Source of the DNA: Breviolum minutum Mf 1.05b.01
Taxonomy: Eukaryota; Sar; Dinophyceae; Suessiales; Symbiodiniaceae
Assembly (NCBI GenBank): GCA_000507305.1
Contig: DF239124.1
Coordinates: forward strand, 262,883-326,882
Direction: 5' to 3'
DNA length: 64,000 nucleotides
Position 1 is the stretch's first letter. Every line of letters begins with the position of its first letter. A model generated the notes under the pieces. It was given only the letters and a program-made list of their open reading frames with translations, was not told where the DNA came from and made no database searches. The translations under genes and the position numbers were made by a program. Below are positions 22,343 through 35,186 of this stretch, in pieces.

Positions 22343-25300
22343 CTTGGATAGTGGCAATACAAACAAACATTGTCCTAGGAAACTAAGTGGCTATGCCATA
22401 AAATTCAGATACCAACAGAAACACAAATCTGGGATCATGTTACCATGTTTGTTAAATTCAAATTCTTAATCCAGTTGAGAGGGCTCCATCAATTTGAAGG
22501 TATCCAACCAAACAAGATCCAAAAAAAGGGAAACAGATCAACAACTTCATTTGGCACATCACCCTGAGATGAGTCACTGGAAATGCAGCATTCCAGGTGC
22601 GCAAGGCATCTTCATCTAACTTCACCTGACCAGCTGACAATACATCTGGATTACGCTGGGAAGAACAGTGGAGCGAGGAGGAGAAACATAACATCATAAT
22701 AAAGACAATATGTATACATGTATAATATGTACATACATATCAACAAAAGCACCTTAGAATTTAGAATGATACAACTGTCGCCTTTGTGATCGTCATCGTC
22801 GTCGTCATCATCTTCGTCAACATCATCGTCGACGACAATGACGACCACAACAACAAGAATCATTTGACAATAATACCTCTTACACCAAGAAGAACTTCTC
22901 CGAAGCACCCTTGCGGTGCCTGCTTTGCGTTGACCTTTGACTCCGCGCTCAGGAACGCCACCCTGACGGGGTTGGGCTGGCATCGGATAAATTGATATAT
23001 GATATGAAGCTCCTCAAATCAAATCAATTCAGTTCGATTCACTAAATCAATGAATCCATCAATCCATCAATCAAAAAAACGTTCCCAAAGAAGCAACTAC
23101 TCCAAAAAGTACGAATTCTTCCACAGTTGATGGTTCAATTCGGCCAACCATACATTCTGTATCTGGAACCAACGGAATAAACCGCCACCCTCAAGTGGTG
23201 CTACACCGTATCGAACCGGCGTGACCGATAGAAATCGCGGGGGTCACGAGCGTTGGGCCACCAACTTCACCACATCACGGTATGACAAGGTACTGCAGGG
23301 GGGATGACGTGAAGGAAAGAAGTGAGTCTTTCCAACTTCTCTGGTTGTGGGCAGATAAGTTTTTCATAGATTCATTGTAACTTGGGACCCAAGTTACATC
23401 AATAGGAGTTCAATGATTTCATGATCTTTTTTATCTGGCACACCTTCGGCCATTGTTGGAGAGGATTTCACAGAATTCACCCGTCCATTAAGCATCTGAA
23501 ATGGGGAGTGAGGTTGCTCCCCAAGTGGTACTACAGGTAGTAAGTCATCTTTTTTCCAACATGTTCAATGCAGGCTAGGAAGATCTAACCTACATGATAA
23601 ACATTCACCAAACATGCCTTCACCAATCTCCTTCACACAGACCCGATTGCAAGGTCCTTCCCTCATGCACTTGTAGATCCATCATCTGGCGAAATATCTG
23701 CTTCCTGCATCCACACTGACAACAATATCACTCCATAGATACCCAACAGGGAAAACATCCACCCCTCCATAGGAACAGGCTGCCTCCAAAAGAAAGCATC
23801 AACTGGATAATCCTTGAGAGGATCTGATCAAAGGATCTACCAAAACAAATAAATATTCAGTGATAAGGATGATAAGGAGAGGCAACATCCAACCTCTCAT
23901 CCTTCCCATCCCTCTTATCCCAGCAGGCTGATTCCAGTCCTTTTCGAGCCCAAGAAACCAACAGGTTCAGGGATGGTCAACAGAATACGCTCCTGCAGAA
24001 TTTTCAACCAACTTGGCCACGTGGATGACAAGATGACGAGAGATTGATGAACAATTCCTGAAGAGTTAGAAACCTACAACATTTGGCGCTAAATCCGTTT
24101 AAAAAATTCATGCAATTCTCACAACAGGGGAAAATGTTGTAATCCTTGAGAGTCTAAAAAATCAGAACTGGAAGAAATGTTCACTGCAAAAGGGAACACT
24201 ACGATGTCCACAACACAACCTTTGTACCACCAAGATATCTTTATATATATATATATATATATACAGAGATACACGGTGTATTACACTAACATCAGGGTTC
24301 AAGAAGCAAATACAAATCACTAACAGGTACGACTTAACCAGATCCCCGATCAACATGCAAATGGTGAAAAATGTAAAAAGCCAATCACGACTGAAAAAAC
24401 AGCTGCCTGTAACATCTACTTTGGACACCAGGTCTGGTGTCCACCATTGTAAAGCAAAAAACCACAGCGACTCTGCTCAAGAATCAAGTTTGAAACGTCA
24501 AATCTCAAACATCTCAACAGCTTTTTGTGTCTCTGAATCGTCATCACTCATGCAGTCAGACCAGTCAGGGTCGTCCACTGAGCGCCACTGACCACTTCTT
24601 GCACATGGAGATATCCAAGAAAGTTCGGATCCACTTCTACCCATGCTTCACGCCTGCAAGCGACAAAAGAAAAGCAAGGTGACAAATCAGGTTAAAAAAA
24701 CAGGAAAAAACTACCCCGTGTGTGTTTTGTTGGTGTTTTTCCGTTGATCCAACAATGAAGGAATTGAAATTTCAAAAAAAAAATGGGTCACTCATGTGTA
24801 AATTCCAGGGGCCAAAAAGATTTACAAATCAAAAAACCTAATGCAAAGGTTCCATAAAGAACCCCTCGACATGACGCCTGTCGGAAGTTCACAAAATCCC
24901 TTCACTGATTTCCTGATTTTGTGCCTTTTGTCTGTAACAGGTGATGGATGCGAAAAAATATCCCTCCTATAAGTCGATGGATACAACTGGTATGAATGAC
25001 AATTATGTATGCAATAGCAATTGGCAAGTGTGTAATTGTATACTGATATCATTGAAATTACATAAGTGATGATATGAATATAAGTGATACACGCCAAGTG
25101 GATCCAATTGCAAACAATATCAGAACCCCAACAAATCCAGTGACAGTTGTTCTTGTCAACTGGGCTTCCGGACAATGCACCGCAACACACCATAAAGTCC
25201 TCGAGTTCGATCAGTTCGTGGACCTGTCCATACCTTCAAGAAATGCTTCAACAAGTGACCTCTTGGGATGTGCACATTAGATGTAAGCTTCGACATTGAG

Positions 25301-25464
25301 ATTTTGAAAAGCAAACAAAAAGGAGGAGGAGGAGGATCATGATGATGATCATGATGATGATCATGATGAAGATCGTGATGATGATCATGATGATGATGAG
25401 CATGATGAAGATCGTGATGATGAGCATGATGATGAGCATGATGAAGATCGTGATGATGAAGGCT

Positions 25465-25563
<99 letters not shown>

Positions 25564-28500
25564 CTGGTGGTCGTGGTGATCTCTCCAACACCAAAGCTGT
25601 GTGGCCACATGGCCCCAAAGAAGACCCCCTCCCATCAAAAATCTGGTGCAATGGCGCACGCATCCAGTACAACAGCCACGATGAGGTTCATCATATTGAA
25701 CAGAATGATGGCAATGTAGCTGATGAAATATGGATATCTGAGCCGGGTCGACAGGTTGAGTTTCTCCCTTTTCCTGGGCTTCGAAACACCGCTTTCGAAA
25801 AATGGTCGTTTTTTCCGTTGAAGTGTCGCAAAACACAACCGCGACCAAAAGTGTCCCAAAATGACCGCGAAAAAAATCGCTCGAAAGAAAACCAACACTT
25901 GAAACGACCTGAAAAAAACTGTTTTTTGCCGAAACTTTTCCACAAAAAATCCAGGTTGGGTGCCCCGGGCGCCAGGATACTTCCACATCCTTTCGGACCA
26001 TCCCGGACCAGCTCCTGGCAGAGATTTTTTGTTGGGTAATGTGCTATTTTTCAGTATTTGGAGCTATAATCTGTCGAAAATCTAGATTCTGGGGTTTTTT
26101 GTTGGCAGTATGTAAATTATATAATTACTGTATTGATTTTATAGTTTCACTTTCTTCCTCATAGATTCAAAAATCGAGCGATCAAGATTGCAATCGATGG
26201 GTGGAATAATGGAATATGACCAATGTTGACCAATTGGAAGTGGTTTCTATAGAGGTCATATTGTTCAACAGCTCTGGTGCTGGTTCATCCAATGGTAAAT
26301 TCGTAGATGAGACAACGAGAGACAACAAAAGACCAAGCAGGCAAAAACCAACGATATGTGAATGGGTGACCCAGCGATATAGCTGATTTGGATGGATGGT
26401 TTCCGAAGTATCGTATCAGCAAGTAGTTTGAGGCATGTCATGCAGTATGTACAAAAATATAGTTCGAAAGCTTCTTCACCCATTCCCAATAGGTGACCCA
26501 ACTTGCTCGAAAAAATGAAGAGGATTTGGGAAGAACATAAAATCATGAACATCTTCACCTTCATAATAGATTGGAAGATATCCAATGTCACTGAGAGAGG
26601 ATTTGAGAACAATGCACTAAAAGAGAGAAAACAGAGCAGCTCCATGAAGTTAAGCCAGAATGAGCGATCATCCTTTCGAATAGTCATATCATATCATATC
26701 ATATCATATCATATCATATCATATGAAATGAACGGATATGATATGATATAAAATATAATATATGATATAATATATGATATATGATATATCATATATGATA
26801 TATGATACATGGTATATGATAAATGATAGACGATATAAGATATACGATATACAATATATAATATCTGAGCAACGGACTAAACCTATTACATCCGCGAAAG
26901 GACGTGGCTGAAATGGTCATCGTTTTTTGTGTGTCCCTCATCGTTCCTGAGGATTTATATAATGTTTGCAATAAAATCAGGCGAACATGTGTATCAAGAG
27001 TCATCGTTTTTTGTGTCACCCCTATCGTTCCTGAGAGTTTCATGATGGTATCAAGTATCAATGTCCTGGTGTAACTGTTCCAAAATGTCGGAGGTTTTGG
27101 CGGGCGCTCATATGATATCAGATATCATAATGTATAGCACGGCAAGTGCCAAGAGTGACACTGCATTTTTGTTGACCGTCCGACATGTTCTACCATGGTT
27201 TACTGCCACACTTTTGTTCTTGCTTTCCCTTCAACCAAAGAAAATGTGCGTCTTCATGAAATCTGGTGGCAGCCAGCCATCAATGCGTGCCTCATAACTT
27301 TGAGGTTCCAGGGTGCAACCAGGTTTATCTGCTGCGATGTCGTACATGATGTCATGCCACCTGCATCCAAAGAGGTGCATGACAGCAATGACATAGACCT
27401 TGTGTCTCTTCGGACCCCAAAAACGCCAGGTGGTTGGAAAAGACACCCCCCCCAAAAAAAAACGTGATTAGAAACTCACTCATCATGAATCATCCAAAAG
27501 TGAGCTATTCATGAATCAAAGGGAAGTTTTTCGAGTTCATTCCGGCCACTCTTTCGGATGAATTCCTTCAGCAAAGACTCTGCAGACTCTTCGCATGTTG
27601 TGGTTTTCATCTGGTTTTTTTTCTGGCACCTTTCTCCCGTGGCACAACGGACCAAGAGCATGAAGGCATTGCCAAAGCTATAGAAGTTGATCTGGCATCA
27701 GTTGATCGAAACTCACGAGGACCTCTCACCTACCTGGAAAGGATCGATGGCGCAACTCCCATGTACTAAGCCACCCAACTTGGGAGTTGCGCCATGTTCA
27801 CCACACTGTACCAATTACAATCCCAATTTTGGCATCCCGAATTTTGAGCTCGCCATGGTGTTTCTCTCTTTGGGGCACCTGTCCCACTTTATGGCCTGAG
27901 AAAGAACCTTACCATATAAAGAACATAAACCCAAACAAAAGTCCAACAGTGATGAAACTTTTTGACATGCAGATGACAATCCAAGAGAGATGGAAAAACA
28001 ACTGTGCTTGCGATGACCCTGAAGCGATCGGTTTGAACTTAGAAATCATGAATTGCAACAACCGGAGGCAGAAACTGAATTTCACGATTTCAAAAGCATG
28101 CCACGCGTCACATCGTTCTCCGGATATGGCTCGTTCAGATTGCCATTGCCCTGGCCAGGCACCATTTAAGGCCCATCGTAAACACAACAAAGAGGACTAA
28201 ACACCACATATCCTGAAAGCTCAGGATAAGCATCTCTATTAGACAGGAATGTGCAATCATTGAACTACTTCTTGAAATGAATGTTCAGTTAGACTTTCCG
28301 CATGGCTCCGGGCCCCCCCCATCCCCATCTCACCTGCCGAGCCATGACGGTACCAAAGAGACCAACTCCTAAACAAGCATACCTCCGAAACGTCGATTCG
28401 TTTGGCAGACATCAAACCCAGCCATTGAAAAAATCAGGGGCGATGTGAGTTTTTCAGGTTGCCCACATTTGAGACCTCCCACGCGTGCTGAAAACCTAGT

Positions 28501-29743
28501 GACCTAGTGGATGGTTACGGTTGGATCACTGAAATCACCTCTGAATTAGTTGTATTCTTGGGGTGAAAAATTCTCGCTGATCCATTGGAGCCACAAGCAA
28601 AATCGCTCGCACCAACACTAGATCAGCTGTTCTTTGGGGACAGTTTGACGCTAAAAACCAAGGAGTCTGGTTCAATATTTAGATATATTTAGTATTGCAA
28701 CCCACACTTTTGCATTAAGAATTGTGAGGCACGGCCACTAATTTTACCGCAGGGATCTGCACTGCCATCATGTCATTTCCAGACCTTCGTGTTTTTATCT
28801 CATGCCCTGAGTTTTGCCTCTGGGGCATCGCACATAAACATCAACAAGGTCAGCAGGGCACAGACTTGAAAAAGGCCTGGCCTGAAGCAGTCAATGGTTG
28901 GTTGGTGGTAAAGGTTGGAGGCTTGCTTCCTTTAAGGCCGTTTTACAGGATCAAAAGGGGAATCCCTTTTCTGGTTGACCATGAAAACGCACTTCTTTAA
29001 TCTGCAAGAAACGCATCTCCTCAATGTGAACCAGTATAGTCTTGTTCAAGCTATCTACAGTAACCATTTGTTCTGTCTTCATAGTCCGTGACTCTTCATA
29101 GTGATAGTGCTAAGACCCAAGGCATTGCCACCGAGATGGTGCTCGTGATGCTGTCCATGAACCAGGCATAGCGTACCTTAGCCAACCATGAAAACTGCAG
29201 AAACGTACCCACCTCAAGCGACCAACCTAGATGTATCTGATGTGCCCAACCAAAATTGACATAATTCGTCAACCCTCAAAAATGGCAATGATCACTTAGA
29301 ATTCATCCAATTTTCGGAGGAAGCTATACCTGGATAGATCGATCTTTGATATTTGTCCTGCCCATTTTGTCAAGATATCCCCCACACACGCAATTCCAGC
29401 AATCCCCCAATGGAACCGAACGTTGTTCCCGTTAAAACCAAAGCGGTGTTTCACAGCGCCAAGACGAGTTGCCAACATCAGAACTCGTAAGATCTGAAAT
29501 CCACCGAGGATCTGTGTCATGACTCCCTGACATTCGCTGCAGAAACTATCCGCGGGTCATCTCGTGGTGCTCATCACTGTTGATACTTCCGGTGTTTCAG
29601 ACCATCATGGCTACTCTTGTTATCGTCATCGTCGTCATCATCATCATCATCATCATCATCATCGTCATCATCATCATCATCAGCAGCAGCAGCATCATCA
29701 TAGCCTTCATCATCATCATCATCATCATCATCGTCGTCATCAT

Positions 29744-29774
<31 letters not shown>

Positions 29775-29896
29775 AGCATCATCATCATCATCATCGTCAT
29801 CGTCATCATCATCATCAGCAGCAGCAGCATCATCATAGCCTTCATCTTCATCATCATCATCATCATCATCATCATCGTCATCATCATCATCAGCAG

Positions 29897-29943
<47 letters not shown>

Positions 29944-29964
29944 GCATCATCATCATCATCATCC

Positions 29965-29995
<31 letters not shown>

Positions 29996-32900
29996 GACCA
30001 TGATAACACAGTGCCAGGCAAAAAAAACAAAAAACATAATCTTTCTTCCAGAATCAAAGTTTACCCTGCGGAAAGTTCCCCCACCTTTTCGGTGACCAGG
30101 GCGTTCACCAACACGCCGATCAATGACCTTAGTCTTTTGCACATGTTGCACAGCTTCGTAGCTCTCAGGAAGTGGGACTGGCAGTGGATCATCATTAAAG
30201 TATGGGTGAAGTATCATGGAAATGAATTGAATATGATGGATGAATATGAATATGTAATATCAAATGCTCAGTGACAAATTTCGTCAAATAATGCTTAGAA
30301 TCGAATCTCACTGAGACAGACTGAATATCATAATATCAAGCTTGCTATAAACCCTACAAACCGCATTGATCTTTTTATGTCTAGCTTCGTAATAGCACGA
30401 TTGTCACAGCTAGGGAAGCTACTCTGAAAAGACCTGGATGATCCAACATCAAATCCCTAAGAGGAAGATCGCCTGACCTCTACTCGAAACAAACAGCTCG
30501 CTGGAATGCTTGCAGTAGTTTCACGTATATAACTTTTTTTAAGGATGGTGCTTCATGGACCTCGATTTATATAAACCCCCAACTGTGAGTTTGCTCTTTA
30601 AAAGTGACAATCCTTTAGCCGGGAAGGATCATCTTTGAACCCTTTACCCTTTACAGTACTTTTCAGCTGTCAAAATTCGACATGGTTTTTGGGTCAAACC
30701 AAATTCTTCACCGAGGATTAGCTGATAATCTTATCATCATCCAGTTTTTTAAAATGTAATTGACAAACCTCGAAAACCTATCTGGACCTTCCAGTGGCTA
30801 AAGGGTGTCAATTCACTTTTCCTTATGGTTTCATTGGCACCCTTTGGAAGGTACTGGTATACAACCTGCCTTGTTTGAAATCAAACGTTCAGGCCCGCCG
30901 GATCCAACAGGGTTCCAAGTCACCCGGAAATGGCGAAGCTGTCATAGGCGTGCCATCGATCCTGAGTTTCAAAGGATCGGACTGGAACTCGATTTCGGAT
31001 CTTCCAAAAGGATTGGGACGTTCGGATCTTCCAACAACAATAAGTTGGTCAAACTTTTGGAATATCTCTTCAACAAAAACCCGAAAAAGAGGGGGGGACC
31101 CACTGTAAAAAAAGGCAGGGCAGAATCAAATCATCAAAATGTGTCAAAAAAATGCTTATATCTATCTTAAGGCAATTCAAATTCAATGATTGAAACTGCT
31201 CACATGCAAAAAGAACAAACATACATGTGAAGTTCCTTTCTTCTACCAACAGGAATTGATACCTTGCCCACCACCCATCCCCATCACTCCTTGAAAAAGT
31301 CGGTGCTGTACACAAAGATTTTGATCGCCAACTGGTCACCAGGGCACTTTAAAACTTAAAAACGGTTTTTCTTTCACAAAAAAAAACGTCACTGTGACAA
31401 ATAATGACGTTTTTTGGTACAGTTTTTTTGTGATCCAGTTGCTGTTGGATGCCCCAAATATCCAAGTCGCCTCAATCGTAAAGAGGCCCAGCAAGAGTCC
31501 ACTCACCGTCCTGCCGCAACATGGGAAAACTTGGCGAACCCGAAGGTTAGCACCAAAATCCGCCCGGAAAAAATGAAAACGGAATGGGGGTCAGTTTGGA
31601 GTCAAAGCCTTAAATTTTTTTGCTGCCTGAAGTAAAAACCCCCCCAAAAAAAAAGAAACAAAGTATCCAAATTCCCAGAAAGATGTCGATCATTCATGGT
31701 AAGACATGAGAAAAAATGTTGAAAATAGCTAGATTTTGCAGTTTTTCAACACCGCGGAGACACAAAAAACACACAAAATTTCTCCAAAAACACCAGCACC
31801 ACCGGACGGTCGTTCGGAAGTTGACCAGCTCAGGGCTCACGATGGGCGAAATGCACCTCGGAGTGGGGGCATTCTCCTGGTGGAAATCCTGGTTGGAATC
31901 AGCACAATGTATTCAATCATGATGTTTAAATCGGTTGGAATTCAGAAAAATTCCGATAGCTGTTCATATCATGGATGAATTTAATTTTTAAAAAAACATG
32001 AAATATGAAGAAAGATGAGAATAATTTGGAACCTTTTTTTTCCTGGAAGGGTTTTTTGGGGGGGGGAATCTCACTTATTTCCCCACCGAAGCTACAAGTA
32101 GGGTAGGATTTCAGCCACAAACAACCAAGGTTGTTTTCACGGCTTACGTGAGCTGCAACAGGAACATGAGACTCGTCTTGGACAATCCGCTGCTCGGCTA
32201 GGGATATTTAGCAGAGAGAAAGCAGTAGAAATGATCCAGTTATATTGGTGTCTTTCATCGTATCAGGTTGATATATAAAAAATCATTCAAAAGTAAGGAC
32301 CTCTAAAAAAAACTGGTACCCTCCTATCAAAATTCCCCAACAACAAAAAAAGAAGGCGGGATCCCTTGTGTGTTTGTGTCAAGCATTTTTTGCATCAACT
32401 TGCCTTGCAATTCCACCAAGCTCGGCTTCTGACAGGACCAAGGCATTACTCAAGATCCCAACGAAGATGATACTTCGGGAAATGCGATGCCTCGGCTGCA
32501 GTTTTTCTCCCCATCGATATACAGAACCTTCATAGATATCCTGGAGCAACTATGGATCTCCAGAATGGTATTTTTTTTTCTACACTACCATAATCATCCA
32601 TAATCCATACAAATTTACTGGTAAACAACTATTAAAACACTGTTGATCTTCAATGATTTTTATATGACTTCTTCCACTCACTGCACTCTCCAAAATCAAA
32701 GCCGGGACAGAATCTGCAGCTTGGATTGAAAAAGAGGAGACTCCCATCCGTCGACTTCCGGTGTCGTGTGGGAACCCCAACTCAATGAAGACTTTCAACC
32801 GTTGCCGGGTCTTGGTGAAGCAATTGCCTGAAGTCGTTGCACGACTTTCGGGAAATTCCAGTATGGAAAGAAATTTCAATCACCAAGAGTCAGAGAAACT

Positions 32901-35137
32901 GTTTGGTACCCAATCGAAAAAGGGACACCTATATTATCTAATGTATTTAATCCTTTTATATACCGTCTAGTTTAATTACTAAATCCGGAAAACCGACGAT
33001 TTCGGTGTACCACTTTGGTGTACGCAAACAACAATCCCAGCAGTTTCTGACCACGCCTTTCACACCAATGCGTCGTGGAGGAATTAGAAGCTCCTTGGCT
33101 GGGGGTTTGGTTTTGAAGAGGGATTGTGACTCTTGAAAACACACATTTCTCGTGGATGGTTTTGCGAAATGAACTAGTGAGAGTTGACGAACCTTTCACC
33201 CCTAGCCGAAAAACCTCTCCATCTGGTTTCAAGTGGTGCTGGTTTAGGAAACCCCACAGGATTCATAAGAATCTCGCGTTGAAGCTTCTTCAAAAGGCGC
33301 TCCTGGTGTCAATCCCGATTGACGAGAAATAGATTTGCTGGTGAATCCGAGGCGCCGCACAAAAAAAAAAGAAAACATCCCCTGAAAATTTTTTAGTCAA
33401 CTTTTGCACCCCCCAAAAAAAACTCGCCTCACAACCAAAAACCCCACATTGGGCAAATCTGCCCAAAAACCCTCAGCCAGCCGACTCTCCAAACGGGCCA
33501 ACATCTCCAAGGCCCCATGGGGGAATCATCCACCCCCCAAACTCACCTCCGAGGTGTCAGCGCTTTGTCCCTTAAACTCGGCTTTGGTACTGGAGTACCT
33601 CGTAACGGTACGAAGAAAGGCAGGGTGAGGATGGGTAAAAAAATTGGATCAGCTGATTCCCATGGAAATGATGGCACAAAACAGTTTTTTTTTTTTTGAT
33701 TTTTGGAAGGGGAAAAAGGTGGAAGACATGCAAAGACCTACTAGATTCATACGTGATACTTGGAAAAAGATTCTTTCTTTCATCAGTCCATGTCTTTTGC
33801 ATGGAATTGTTGACAGGTTATGAGGGAAAAGTTGTATATGTCATTTGGTCCGTTGTATCCTTATTGTCCCACAAAGAGCAAAATACTATGAGTGACCCCG
33901 GACCCCTGCTTAAAAACCTTCCTGTGACTGTGTACACTATATATATATTATATATAGACGTATATTTAGTATATTTTGTGTGTGTGGGTTTCTCATTAAC
34001 AGTGACCACAAGAACCACCACAAAATTCAGACCATTTTTTGACACCCAAATGTCACCAGACCGCCTGCGAAGTCAAATGCTTCGGTGAACCCTATTTTGA
34101 CATCAGCCGTTTGGGGCAACATCATATCTTATCAAGTTTACCTACACCCTAGTAAAGGCATGGACTATATATCACTGACATGAATTAGCCTATACTGTAT
34201 ATCTATATCAAATATATATGTTATATGTTGAATAACTGTCACTTGGAATATTTGTGGCTGGACCTTCCAATGGCGTACCGGGGGAACCCGGCTTTTTCAA
34301 TTTGCTTTGCTGGGGCTGTTTGGTTTTTCAAGTGTCAGGCCCTTTTGTGGCGACCCAGATTCCTTGGCTAGGCCTATTGGCGGCGCCAGGTTAAACGTTT
34401 TGCCTGGGCTCTCTGCAAAGCCCAAGTCGTTTCAATGTAGTGGGTTGGGTTTATTGGTGGAGCGGCAGGTTTGCAAATTTTCTTACCTGGGCCTATTGGT
34501 GGGTAGGGCAACATGTTTTTCAAGTTGCCTGGTTGGACAAAATGTTTGGCGCTGAGCTCAGTTCCTTCGCTGGGGCCATTCTTGTATTAAACCCAAATAC
34601 CTTGGCTGGGCCACCAAATGGTGGCCCAGCCAAGGTCTGAACAGGATTTTGCCTGCAATCTTCGGGGGGAAACCCAGGTCTTTTTCAATTTGCTTGGCTA
34701 GGCTTGGAGGAGAACCCATCATGCCTTTCCAAAATTTTGTGCTCCTGGGAGGGTGCGGATTAGTAGGAAGTGGCTTCTTTAACTGTCAATGGCCATCCCT
34801 CTGATCCTATATATTATATGTCTATTTTTATACATGTGGTCGCCCCCCAAGATCCTACCTATCTCACTTTTGAATGGTATTTTTTCCATATAAAATCCAA
34901 GGTTTGCAAAAACAGAACATGATTTGCTGTTTAATGTTCATCCTGAAGTACTAAACTTACAACCTCAATAATCAATGCACTGAATAATCCTTGCACTGTT
35001 AGTGGGACGCGGCTCCAGCCAACCGATCATATAACTTTTGAAGCCCTCTGATAGCTGCAGCCACTAGCCACTAGCAGCCCCCCCACCATCAGGGCACGAA
35101 TCGACCAGGATGCCTGTGAGAAGGTTCCTGGCGAAGC

Positions 35138-35186
<49 letters not shown>

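Noticed and set aside
25156..26001. 281-codon His-rich ORF and overlapping Met/Ile ORFs
   Set aside because: They read a trinucleotide microsatellite in all frames; only the S6 exon portion is supported.
26265..26687. 140-codon hydrophobic minus ORF as a channel exon
   Set aside because: A smaller segment has splice-like ends, but no frame joins the neighbouring pore or S6 exons and no motif is visible.
29564..30274. 236-codon His/Gln-rich ORF
   Set aside because: Artefact of TCA/GCA repeats in an intron.
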